From the NCBI GenBank assembly GCA_944332435.1, contig CALVJW010000001.1, positions 80,370 to 113,721 on the forward strand: 33,352 bases of DNA. Reading direction: 5' to 3'. The notes beneath the pieces were generated by a model. That model saw nothing but the letters and a program-made list of their open reading frames with translations, had not been told where the DNA came from and ran no database searches. The DNA comes from an uncultured Bacilli bacterium (GTDB taxonomy: Bacteria; Bacillota_I; Bacilli_A; RF39; UBA660). The translations under genes and the position numbers were made by a program. Below, one piece after another: positions 24,701 through 32,181 of the stretch (positions are counted from its first letter, which is position 1; each line of letters begins with the position of its first letter).

Positions 24701-24870
24701 ATTCTGATAAGGTAAAAATTATTGATTATAAATTAAAAAATATTGATAATCCCTTATATCAAGAGCAACTACAAGGATATAAGCACTATATTGAAAAGAA
24801 GTTACAAAAGCCAGTACAGACTTATTTATATTCCATTTTAAATGGTACTTTAAAAGAGGTGAAAGAGTAA
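21757..24870 (+). CDS. addA: ATP-dependent helicase/nuclease subunit A (AddA/RexA)
   Basis: The SF1A motor and nuclease subunit of AddAB, 1,037 residues against about 1,230 in Bacillus. Motifs in order: Walker A SAGAGSGKTAV (24-31), FTNAAAGEMKERV, Walker B DEYQDTSDLQ (about 359), GDIKQSIYRFR, NFRSR, TIHKSKGLEFYV (H717) and FYVALTRAKEKM. The C-terminal RecB-type nuclease has H914 (NYLHFLFE), D977 (GIIDLLL), and D990 and K992 (IIDYKLKN). Both nuclease and helicase residues look intact. A perfect AGGAGGTGA (21745-21753) lies within the end of addB and sets the ATG at 21757. The complex would recognise a short chi sequence, which cannot be identified from this window. Confidence 0.95.
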   Translation: MGRRWTDEQLNAILSSGENIIVSAGAGSGKTAVLTERIITKVKQGVPLNCLLVLTFTNAAAGEMKERVRSALKKENLTDALDLIDSSYITTFDSYALSIVKKYHYLLDITPNVSIADASIMALKRKEFLEEIMESEYTALTPSFQKLITDFCLKDDKQITDTILKINDKLDLLYEKKAYLNHYFEHYLTEEKVTEDINYYVALIKEKIEELKRELKLLELASGSEYYDKVIEVLNPLMSSTTYDEMKSHIDFKLPSLPRNSEEEVKQIKTEISNLVKEIQTFFTYSSLEEIKQSIMSTKPYVEAIIEIIKKLDYKIEAYKHQYDLYEFTDIAKLAIQVVKENKEVKEELKNHIHEILVDEYQDTSDLQELFIGEISNNNVYMVGDIKQSIYRFRNANPKIFKEKYDQYKEHIGGMKIDLNKNFRSRNTVLSNINEIFNEIMDNIVGGAEYKNEHQLVFGNTSYVEKGSTKQNMDLEIYNYEYPKDSTYTKEEIEAFMIAKDVKEKVESHYQVFDKDEGILRDASYSDFAILVDQKKNFELYKKIFTYFNIPLEINKDETLTSSTFISTIKHILNLVFKDTIDTEFLFSYTSVARSFLITLSDEEIFRRVTNKDFKDDVIIEKINRLKQKRNLITSKMLLEDILREFHIYEKLITIGDIDENIKRIDYLMELASNLTNMGYDPKNFTEHLKEVFDSKIEIKYSMTQDSSDAVKIMTIHKSKGLEFYVCYFPEMSHKFNIREVTERFSYSNDFGIITPYYYDGVRQTIYPRLIKEQYLKEEISEKLRVFYVALTRAKEKMIILCDLNKEVNISKENDVIRTIDRLKYRSFRDIMLSVKDDIPHYITPYSLETLPLTKEYKKNMLKEYTNKTTENHYTVTELHMKEEEVEQTVYSHKKHELQTYEESLLLEAGNYLHFLFETIDLKQPNLSNLPLREEEKERIYTFLNQDALSDIMDAEIYKEYEFIYQEGEIQSHGIIDLLLVYSDKVKIIDYKLKNIDNPLYQEQLQGYKHYIEKKLQKPVQTYLYSILNGTLKEVKE

Positions 24871-25449
24871 ATGAATTCTATTATTAAAGAAAAAATTAAA
24901 CGATATTCTAACTATCATTTTGATGCGAAATCTTATTTATTACATCACTACGTAAAAGAAGGAAAAGCAGTGATTCCTATTCATGTTACAAGTATTGATG
25001 ACTTATTCTGCTCTTATAGCAAAAATAAAGTAGAGTTAAATCCCGAATTGGTTTCTTATATTGAAGATGTTACGTATTATATTCCATATGAATATTCTAT
25101 TGAGCTAGAAATTGATGGAGCATTATTTTCCAATGATGAAAAAGCGGTGATTACAGCAAGTATTAAAGATTATTTTGGAATGCTTGCTTATGATAAAAAA
25201 GTAGAATTAAGATATAATACCAAAAAAGCGATTACATTATTTACTACTGGAATTATCGTTTTATGTATCTCCTTTCTTATGACCGGAGACTATGGAATCC
25301 AATTTTTAAAAGAAGTATTATCCATTATTGGTACTTTTGCTATCTGGGAATTTGTTGATACTGTCTGGTTTGATCGTTCTTCTAAAAGAATTGATGTATT
25401 AAATGCCGGACAGGTCGCAATAGCAACGATTGATTTTGTTGAAAATTAG
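24871..25449 (+). CDS. Hypothetical membrane protein encoded downstream of addA
   Basis: A 192-residue protein that I do not recognise. The N-terminal two thirds are soluble and mixed in charge, with a Tyr-rich strand-like segment (DVTYYIPYEYSIELEI). Two hydrophobic segments follow (about 120-137 and 148-165) with a short loop, then a soluble tail ending DVLNAGQVAIATIDFVEN. The start abuts the addA stop with no gap, preceded by AGAGGTGAAAG, so it is translated from the same message and ends at a strong terminator. Nothing in the sequence ties it to recombination; the position may be incidental. No signal peptide is visible. Confidence 0.8.
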   Translation: MNSIIKEKIKRYSNYHFDAKSYLLHHYVKEGKAVIPIHVTSIDDLFCSYSKNKVELNPELVSYIEDVTYYIPYEYSIELEIDGALFSNDEKAVITASIKDYFGMLAYDKKVELRYNTKKAITLFTTGIIVLCISFLMTGDYGIQFLKEVLSIIGTFAIWEFVDTVWFDRSSKRIDVLNAGQVAIATIDFVEN

Positions 25450-25480
25450 GATATTATTTCAAGTTCATTTGATCATAATG

Positions 25481-25514
25481 AAAAGAAAGTGTGATAGAAA
25501 AACACTTTCTTTTT
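25481..25514. terminator. Bidirectional terminator between the addBA operon and the flippase gene
   Basis: A perfect 12-bp stem, AAAAGAAAGTGT (25481-25492) with ACACTTTCTTTT (25502-25513), has a 9-base loop and T-rich flanks on both strands. Confidence 0.85.
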
Positions 25515-26808
25515 ATGTGGCAAGACTTTTTTTCACAATACGATATTGGTGGATTGTGACATATAAAATATTACTTGTCATCGCAATTACAAGTCCCCAT
25601 AATCCGATATGCAAGTAACTACAAAGAAATAATAAAATAGTACGAATGATCATTCCACCAAGTGTTCCCGTCATAGCTTCTTTTGCCTTTCCCATCGCTT
25701 GCAAACTACTAGTTAGCGGGGCTTGAACATAGTGGAATAAAAAGATGGGAGCTAATACTTTTAAATAAGTAATTCCTTCATTGGTATTATAAATAAGTTT
25801 TAAAAATAAATCAGGTACAGCTATAAACAATATCGTAATTGGTACACCAATGAGTAGAGAAAAACCAATTGCTTGTTTAATCTTATTTTTTGTATAAAGA
25901 TAGTGTTTATTTTCATAACTTTTACTTACGACTGGAATCAGAGCTTGACTAATTGCCATAGAGAAGAAAGAAGGCATAAGAAGCATTGGTAAAACATAAC
26001 CATTTAGAATTCCATATTCTCTTATAATAAAGGAATTATCATAACCAATTTGTAGCAATACAAACGTTAAAATAATCGGTTCAAAAAAGTTACCAATCGT
26101 TCCAATTAATCTACTACCAGTAGCTGGAATTCCAATTTTCATCACTTCTTTTACACTTTTTTTATTTGGTTTTAAATCTTCTTTTGTAATCGTAAAGTGC
26201 TTTGGTAAGAAAAAGAATAATACAAAAATAGAAGTAAGTTCACTTGCAATATTAGATAATACAACAAATGCAACCGCAAATTCTAACCCTTTTGTAAGAA
26301 AGATTGGTATTCCAATTGCTAAAATTATGAGTCTTACAAAATCTTCTGTAATATTAGAAATAACATGGGGAATCATTTTCTCTTTTCCAAAAAAGTAACC
26401 ACGTAAGATACTAGAAATACTAATAAATGGCAATACCAGACTAATTGCGATAATTGCATAATAACTACGTGGTTCATGAAGTAAAGTAGTAGATAAATAT
26501 CCTGCTGTTAAAATTACAATCAGCATAATAATGGCATTTAAAAATAATGAAATTGGTATCACGGAAAATACTAAGTTTTTATTGTTATATTTTTCTTTGG
26601 CAACCATAGTAGAAATAGCAATGGGAAGACCTAATTGTGCAAGTGCGATTAGTAGCATAAAAGTAGGATTGATTAACATATAAACGCCAATTCCTTCAGT
26701 ACCAAGTAATCTTGTCATGACGATACGAATAATCATTCCAAGAATTTTTGTAATCATGCCTCCAATAATTAAGATGATAGTAGAACGAATAAACTTACTT
26801 TTTTTCAT
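25513..26808 (-). CDS. SpoVB/MurJ-like MOP-superfamily lipid flippase
   Basis: A 431-residue polytopic membrane protein of the MOP exporter superfamily (oligosaccharide flippase, SpoVB branch). The N-terminus FIRSTIILIIGGMITKILG followed by RIVMTRLLGTEGIGVYML is the usual SpoVB opening; ALAQLGLPIAISTMVA and SSILRGYFFGKEKMIPH are further matches, and about 12 helices are visible. B. subtilis SpoVB is near 520 residues, so this is a shorter form. SpoVB-type proteins are thought to flip lipid-linked cell-wall precursors, in spore cortex synthesis or general wall growth. The start follows TTAGGGTG on the minus strand. In B. subtilis spoVB lies directly upstream of comN and secDF on the same strand; here the gene is inverted relative to them. 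Confidence 0.88.
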   Translation of the reverse strand: MKKSKFIRSTIILIIGGMITKILGMIIRIVMTRLLGTEGIGVYMLINPTFMLLIALAQLGLPIAISTMVAKEKYNNKNLVFSVIPISLFLNAIIMLIVILTAGYLSTTLLHEPRSYYAIIAISLVLPFISISSILRGYFFGKEKMIPHVISNITEDFVRLIILAIGIPIFLTKGLEFAVAFVVLSNIASELTSIFVLFFFLPKHFTITKEDLKPNKKSVKEVMKIGIPATGSRLIGTIGNFFEPIILTFVLLQIGYDNSFIIREYGILNGYVLPMLLMPSFFSMAISQALIPVVSKSYENKHYLYTKNKIKQAIGFSLLIGVPITILFIAVPDLFLKLIYNTNEGITYLKVLAPIFLFHYVQAPLTSSLQAMGKAKEAMTGTLGGMIIRTILLFLCSYLHIGLWGLVIAMTSNILYVTIHQYRIVKKSLAT

Positions 26809-26894
26809 GAATATGCACCCTAATTTAAGGTATGTCCTAAAAAAATAAAATATTCTTTTAACATCTTCTTTTCTTAGAAAAATAGCGGAAATAC

Positions 26895-26923
26895 TTTAAA
26901 AATAAACGAATTTAAGATATAAT
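26895..26923 (+). promoter_or_regulatory. Promoter of the comN-secDF-rel-dtd run
   Basis: TTTAAA (26895-26900), a 17-base spacer and TATAAT (26918-26923), 30 bases before the comN start. Confidence 0.6.
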
Positions 26924-26953
26924 GGATTTGTAGGTAGAATTGGGAGGATGCTT

Positions 26954-27229
26954 ATGGAGATAGAATTTACTTCATTACGTGAATTGTATGCCAGAATTGA
27001 ACCAGCTTTAGAAGCAAAGCGAATGGAGATGTTACGTTCTGGTTATCCATATATAAAAAAAGAAGATATTTGGAATTATTTAAAAGAACAGAAATGGAAA
27101 ACTTCAACTGATTTATCACTTGCTGAAATGGTAAATGATATATTAAATAGTGATGCAGAACTAATTGATGATCACTTAAAAAATACATTAAGAAGAACAA
27201 GAAGAAGTGCTTATTTTGACGAGGAGTGA
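26954..27229 (+). CDS. comN: ComN (YrzD)-like post-transcriptional regulator
   Basis: A 91-residue, largely helical soluble protein with no membrane segment. The segments RMEMLRSGYPYIKKEDIWNYLKEQKW and LSLAEMVNDILN match the pattern of the ComN/YrzD family, and the position directly before secDF is the B. subtilis one. In Bacillus, ComN binds comE mRNA and affects its level and localisation; whether that target exists here is unknown. The ATG at 26954 was chosen because GGGAGG (26942-26947) lies six bases upstream; an in-frame ATG at 26948 abuts that site. The stop lies four bases before the secDF start codon. Confidence 0.8.
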   Translation: MEIEFTSLRELYARIEPALEAKRMEMLRSGYPYIKKEDIWNYLKEQKWKTSTDLSLAEMVNDILNSDAELIDDHLKNTLRRTRRSAYFDEE

Positions 27230-27233
27230 TAAC

Positions 27234-29525
27234 GTGAAAGAAAAGAAATTCAAAGTAATAAAAGAAATGATTTTTGTCAGTTTAATTTTTATATTAATGG
27301 CAGTATTAGTAATTCCAATTTTTAATAGTTTAAACTATGGATTAGATCTTCAAGGCGGATTTGAAGTATTATATGAAGTAAAAAGTATTGATGATAAAGA
27401 TGTAACCAAGGATATGGTTACCAATACGTATAAAACATTAGCAAAACGTATTGATGAATTTGGTGTATCTGAACCAGTTATTACAGTCGAAGGGGATAAT
27501 AAAATCCGTGTACAATTGGCTGGTGTAACGAATGCTGAAAAAGCTCGTGAGAGTTTAAGTAAGGTAGCCAATTTAACATTTCGTGATGTTGATGACAATC
27601 TCTTACTAACGAGTGATGTTCTTCGTGCTGGAAAAGCAAAAGTAACTACAGATCAGTATGGAAAACCTGCAGTTGCACTTTCTATTCGTGACAATGAAGC
27701 ATTTTACCGTGCTACGAAACAAGTAAGTTCTAATACCGACGAAAGTAAACGAATGATGGTCATTTGGCTAGATTTTGAAGAAGGTGTTGATTCTTATGAA
27801 GCAGAAAAAGAAACTTGTGGTAGTTTAGAAAGTTCTAGATGTTTATCAGCAGCTGGAGTATCACAAGCATTTTCAAGTGATGTTATCATTCAAGGTGATT
27901 TTACACAAGAGGAAGTGACAGAACTTGTTAATTTAATCAACTCAGGTAGTTTACCAACACGTTTAGAAGAAGTTTCTTCTAAGACAGTTGCAGCTTCTTT
28001 TGGAGCACATTCATTAGAGAAAACGTTAGTGGCTGGGGTAGTAGGAGTTACGTTAATTATGCTTTTCATGATTGCTATCTATCACTTTGCTGGATTTGTA
28101 TCTAGTGTTGTTTTAATGATTTATACAGTAGCAGTTTTCGCAACATTCTGGGTAGTAGGTGGTACGTTAACTTTACCAGGAATTGCTGCGGTTGTGATTG
28201 GAATTGGTATGGCAGTAGATGCTAACGTTATTAGTTTTTCTAGAATTAAAGATGAATTAAAAAAAGGTACAAAATTACAAATGGCTTATAAGTTAGGAAA
28301 TAAAAGTTCTTTTATGACAATTTTTGATTCTAACTTTACAACATTAATTGTTGCAATTATCTTATTTATCTTTGGAGAAACGAGTGTAAAAGGGTTTGCA
28401 ACAATGTTAGTAATTAGTACCATTGTTACAATGTGTATTATGGTATTCTTAAACCGCTATTTACTTGGAAAATTTGTAGCAACGAAATATTTTGATGATA
28501 AATTAAATTTCCTTATTGGTGTGAAAAAAGAGGAAATCCCTGATATCAACAGTAAAAAAGTAGAACCTAAATTAGCATTTTCAAAATTTGACTTTGTTAA
28601 GAGTCGAAAAGCAAGTTATATTATATCGGGGATATTTTTTATCATTGGAATTATATCATTAGTAACATCTGGATTAAACTTAGGAATTGATTTTAAAGGT
28701 GGTACTTCTGTAACATTGAATGCTGGAAAAGAAATTAGTAAAAAAGAACTAAAACAAGATTTTAAAACATTAGGATATGATGCATATGAATTTACTTATG
28801 CAACCGATCATAACATTATTATTAATTTAAGTGATTCTTTAACAAAAGAAGAAGTAATGAATACGGAAAATTATTTCCAAAAGAAATATGATGCAAAAAC
28901 AGATATTGGGGTTGTATCAAACGTTGTAAAAGATGAATTAATCAAAAATGCCATTATTTCCGTTATTATCGCAAGTATTGCAATTGTACTTTATGTATCA
29001 TTTCGATTTACCTTTAAATTTGCACTTGCTGGTATTTTAGCTTTATTCCATGATGTATTTGCAATATTCGCATTATTTAGTATTTTCCATTTAGAAGTAT
29101 CAAGTATTTTTATTGCAGCAGTACTATCAATTATTGGATACTCTATTAATGATACGATTGTAACATTTGATCGTATTCGCGAAAATATGAAAGTAAAATA
29201 TAAAAATAAGATAAAAACAAAAGAACAACTTGCTGATGTAATTAATTTAAGTTTGAGACAAACAATCGCTCGTAGTGTTATTACAACGATTACGACTTTG
29301 ATTCCAGTTGTAAGTTTAATTCTACTTGGTTCTCATGAAATTATTACTTTTAACTTAGCTTTATTATTTGGACTAATTGTAGGAGTATATTCTTCTATCT
29401 TTACAGCATCTGGATTATGGTATGATTTCAATAAAAAAGATGTTAAAAGTACCAATAAGAAAAAATGGTATGAAGAAGAACTTCATGAGAAAGAAGAACT
29501 TACAGTAAAAGGAATTAATCATTAA
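27234..29525 (+). CDS. secDF: Protein translocase subunit SecDF (fused)
   Basis: Fused SecD and SecF, 763 residues (B. subtilis 737), an RND-type membrane protein that uses proton-motive force to help SecYEG export. SecD half: helix 1 at about 12-30, LNYGLDLQGGFEVLYEV (about 34-48), a periplasmic-type domain with LAKRIDEFGVSEPVI and NLINSGSLPTRLEE, then five helices with GIAAVVIGIGMAVDANVISF. SecF half begins at about 460: LGIDFKGGTSVTL (about 483) and IIGYSINDTIVTFDRIREN. The start is a GTG at 27234 preceded by GAGGAGTGA, overlapping the comN stop region; earlier in-frame codons lie inside comN and are rejected. The tail is Lys/Glu-rich and cytoplasmic. Confidence 0.96.
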   Translation: MKEKKFKVIKEMIFVSLIFILMAVLVIPIFNSLNYGLDLQGGFEVLYEVKSIDDKDVTKDMVTNTYKTLAKRIDEFGVSEPVITVEGDNKIRVQLAGVTNAEKARESLSKVANLTFRDVDDNLLLTSDVLRAGKAKVTTDQYGKPAVALSIRDNEAFYRATKQVSSNTDESKRMMVIWLDFEEGVDSYEAEKETCGSLESSRCLSAAGVSQAFSSDVIIQGDFTQEEVTELVNLINSGSLPTRLEEVSSKTVAASFGAHSLEKTLVAGVVGVTLIMLFMIAIYHFAGFVSSVVLMIYTVAVFATFWVVGGTLTLPGIAAVVIGIGMAVDANVISFSRIKDELKKGTKLQMAYKLGNKSSFMTIFDSNFTTLIVAIILFIFGETSVKGFATMLVISTIVTMCIMVFLNRYLLGKFVATKYFDDKLNFLIGVKKEEIPDINSKKVEPKLAFSKFDFVKSRKASYIISGIFFIIGIISLVTSGLNLGIDFKGGTSVTLNAGKEISKKELKQDFKTLGYDAYEFTYATDHNIIINLSDSLTKEEVMNTENYFQKKYDAKTDIGVVSNVVKDELIKNAIISVIIASIAIVLYVSFRFTFKFALAGILALFHDVFAIFALFSIFHLEVSSIFIAAVLSIIGYSINDTIVTFDRIRENMKVKYKNKIKTKEQLADVINLSLRQTIARSVITTITTLIPVVSLILLGSHEIITFNLALLFGLIVGVYSSIFTASGLWYDFNKKDVKSTNKKKWYEEELHEKEELTVKGINH

Positions 29526-29556
29526 AGAGATACAAAAATGAATGGAGTTGATCTCT
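29526..29556 (+). repeat. Inverted repeat around the rel ribosome-binding site
   Basis: AGAGAT (29526-29531) pairs with ATCTCT (29551-29556). The 19-base loop contains the GGAG used by rel, and the right arm ends one base before the TTG start. It lacks a T run, so it is not a normal terminator; it could influence translation of rel. Confidence 0.4.
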
Positions 29557-29557
29557 C

Positions 29558-31729
29558 TTGACAAAAGTAAATATGAATTTAAAATATGATGATTTAGTAA
29601 ATAAAATAAAAACTTATATCCATGACGAGAAGGAATTAAAAAAGATTGATGAGGCATATCAATATGCGCTTCTTTCTCACGCAGGAGAAAAGCGTTTAAC
29701 GGGTGATCCTTATATTGGGCACCCTTTAAACGTTGCGTATATTTTAACAGATATGAATGCTGATAGTAATACGATTTGTGCGGGGTTAATGCATGATTTA
29801 TTAGAAGATGGACATCATACAAAAGAAGAACTAAGAGAAAAATTTGGAGATGATATTACTAATTTGATTGATGGTATCACAGTGATTAATCGTTTGAATT
29901 TTTCTGGTGACAAACAATCTGTGATTGCGAATCATCGTAAAATCCTAGTTGGTTTATCAGAGGATGTTCGTGTAATATTTATTAAATTGGCCGATCGTTT
30001 GCACAATATGCGAACACTTTGGGTACATCCAGAACATGTTCAAAAAGAAAAAGCCAAAGAAACATTAGACATTTTAACACCGATTGCTCATCGACTTGGA
30101 ATGAGTCATATTAAAGGAGAATTAGAAGATTTATGTCTTCGTTATTTAAAACCAGATGTTTATTTTTCTATTGTAGAACAGTTGAATCAAACGAAAAATG
30201 AACGAGAACATTTTGTTGATGAAATGAAAGAAAGTGTTTCAGAATTATTAAATAAAGAAGGAATTAAACATGAAATTAAAGGGCGAGCAAAAAGTATTTA
30301 TAGTATCTATAAAAAACTAGATAAAGGGAAAACTTTTAGTAATATTTACGATTTATATGCTCTTCGTGTTTATGTCGACAAAAAAGAAGAATGTTATCAA
30401 GCACTTGGAATTATTCACTCAAAATATCGACCAATGCCCAAACGTTTTAAAGATTATATTGCTATGCCTAAAACAAATATGTATCAATCTTTACATACAA
30501 CAGTATTTGGGATTCATGAACGTTTATTTGAAATCCAGATCCGTACTTACGAAATGGATGAAATTGCAGAAAATGGAATTGCTTCACATTGGTCTTATAA
30601 AGAATCAGGTAGTGGAGTAAAAGCTAGTTTACAAAATGCAATGGAACAAAAATTACAATTTTTTAAATCCATTATTGAGTTAAAAGATGAATTAACAAAT
30701 GATGAAGAATTTGTTAATTCTGTAACAAAAGAAATATTGAACAATAATGTTTATGTATTTACACCAAATGGAGATGTCATTGAACTTCCTTCTGGTTCTA
30801 CGCCAATTGATTTTGCTTATCGTGTACACTCTAACGTTGGAGATCATATGGTTGGAGCGATTGTAAATGATAATATCGTACCATTAGATTATGTATTACA
30901 AAATAATGATATTGTAAAAATTAACACGAATAAAAATTCTGTTGGGCCTTCTAAAGAATGGTTAAATATTGCGTTTACAACACAAGCAAAAAATAAAATT
31001 CGTTCTTTCTTTAATAAAATTGATAAGCAAGAATACCAAAAAAGAGGAGAAGAAATTTTAAATAAAGAATTACGAAAAAGAAAAGTTGGGTTTAATGAAT
31101 TTTTCTCAAGCGAGAATGTAGAAACTTTGTTGTCAGAATTAAAATGTGAAACATTAGAAGAAATTTTTATGAATGTAGGAAATGGAAAATTTCCAGTTGG
31201 TTCTGTAATGAACATTATTTATTCTGAAACGGAAACAAAAGAGGATTTAATCTTAAAACGAACACAAAACAAAGAAATCAAATTGCCAACGATTAAAACT
31301 GATGTAATTGTAGAAGGAATTAGTGACATTAAAGTCAATGTGGCAAGTTGTTGTAAGCCAGTTCCCGGAGATGATATTATCGGTTATATTACTAAGGGTA
31401 GTGGAATTACTGTACATCGAATGATTTGCCCTAATATAATTGAAGAACATGAGCGAATTATTCCCGTTCATTGGAATCATCAAATATTAAAAAAATATCC
31501 AACAAGTATCTTAGTTGAAGCAAGAAAAGAAAAAAATACATTATTAGATATTATTTCAAAAACAAGTAATCATGATATTGTTGTAGAAGGAATTAAAACA
31601 TTAAAAAGTAGTGACAATGACTTATATGAAATAACGGTTGTCGTAACCCATTTAGATGTTTTAAAGAAATTTATGAATGATATTGATATGATTCCGAATA
31701 TTATAAAAGTAGAAAGGATGATTCAGTAA
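29558..31729 (+). CDS. rel: Bifunctional (p)ppGpp synthetase/hydrolase Rel
   Basis: A full-length long RSH enzyme, 723 residues from the TTG. The hydrolase domain has R46, H55 (PYIGHP), H79-D80 (LMHDLLED) and KLADRLHNMRTL. The synthetase domain keeps the GRAKSIYSIYKK loop, YDLYALRV, DYIAMPKTNMYQSLHT and FEIQIRTYEMDEIAE with its catalytic Glu. TGS follows at about 385-450, the conserved CC motif (VASCCKPVPGDDIIGY) at about 600, and an ACT domain at the end (about 645-723). So it should sense starved ribosomes and both make and break (p)ppGpp. The TTG start uses GGAG ten bases upstream; an ATG at 29573 would remove five residues and has no good ribosome-binding site. In B. subtilis recJ and apt lie between secDF and rel; they are absent here. 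The stop overlaps dtd. Confidence 0.95.
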   Translation: MTKVNMNLKYDDLVNKIKTYIHDEKELKKIDEAYQYALLSHAGEKRLTGDPYIGHPLNVAYILTDMNADSNTICAGLMHDLLEDGHHTKEELREKFGDDITNLIDGITVINRLNFSGDKQSVIANHRKILVGLSEDVRVIFIKLADRLHNMRTLWVHPEHVQKEKAKETLDILTPIAHRLGMSHIKGELEDLCLRYLKPDVYFSIVEQLNQTKNEREHFVDEMKESVSELLNKEGIKHEIKGRAKSIYSIYKKLDKGKTFSNIYDLYALRVYVDKKEECYQALGIIHSKYRPMPKRFKDYIAMPKTNMYQSLHTTVFGIHERLFEIQIRTYEMDEIAENGIASHWSYKESGSGVKASLQNAMEQKLQFFKSIIELKDELTNDEEFVNSVTKEILNNNVYVFTPNGDVIELPSGSTPIDFAYRVHSNVGDHMVGAIVNDNIVPLDYVLQNNDIVKINTNKNSVGPSKEWLNIAFTTQAKNKIRSFFNKIDKQEYQKRGEEILNKELRKRKVGFNEFFSSENVETLLSELKCETLEEIFMNVGNGKFPVGSVMNIIYSETETKEDLILKRTQNKEIKLPTIKTDVIVEGISDIKVNVASCCKPVPGDDIIGYITKGSGITVHRMICPNIIEEHERIIPVHWNHQILKKYPTSILVEARKEKNTLLDIISKTSNHDIVVEGIKTLKSSDNDLYEITVVVTHLDVLKKFMNDIDMIPNIIKVERMIQ

Positions 31730-32181
31730 TGCGCTTACTTGTTCAAAGGAGTAAAGAAGCAAGTGTTACGATTGATGGGAAAGTTCATGGTAAAATTGAT
31801 TTTGGTCTTGTCGTTTTAGTAGGGTTTACTCATACTGACACAGAAGCAGAAATTGATTATTTAATTGATAAATTATTACATTTGCGAATCTTTAATGATG
31901 AAAATGGAGTTATGAATCGTTCTTTATTAGATGTAGGTGGAGAAATATTAAGTATTTCACAATTTACTTTGTATGCTGATACAAGAAAAGGAAGAAGACC
32001 TAGTTATATTGCTGCATTAAATGGGGATGCTGCAACAAAGTTATATGATGTGTTTAACCAAAAAATAAAAGAAAAAGGAGTGAAGATAGAAACGGGAATC
32101 TTTGGAAGTGATATGAAAGTAGCACTTATCAATGATGGGCCGACTACTATCTTGTTGGAAAAAAAGTATGATAAAAAATAA
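31729..32181 (+). CDS. dtd: D-aminoacyl-tRNA deacylase
   Basis: A 150-residue cytoplasmic enzyme that hydrolyses D-amino acids, and glycine mischarged on tRNA-Ala, from tRNA. The start MRLLVQRSKEASVTIDGK and the motif SQFTLYADTRKGRRPS (77-92) are typical. The second signature, normally GPVT with its Gly-cisPro pair, reads NDGPTT (135-140): Gly-Pro kept, Val replaced by Thr. The ATG overlaps the rel stop by one base with AAAGGAT upstream; rel-dtd is a conserved Bacilli pair. It overlaps the next gene by 14 bases. Confidence 0.96.
   Translation: MRLLVQRSKEASVTIDGKVHGKIDFGLVVLVGFTHTDTEAEIDYLIDKLLHLRIFNDENGVMNRSLLDVGGEILSISQFTLYADTRKGRRPSYIAALNGDAATKLYDVFNQKIKEKGVKIETGIFGSDMKVALINDGPTTILLEKKYDKK

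Noticed and set aside
29415-29822. Antisense open frame of about 135 codons across the secDF end and rel start
   Set aside because: It lies opposite strongly identified genes, has no ribosome-binding site or recognisable protein features, and follows from AT-rich codon use. Other antisense frames, such as 17189-17680 opposite sua5, fail in the same way.
30357-30620. Same-strand alternative frame inside rel
   Set aside because: It covers the conserved synthetase core of rel in another frame and has no independent signals.
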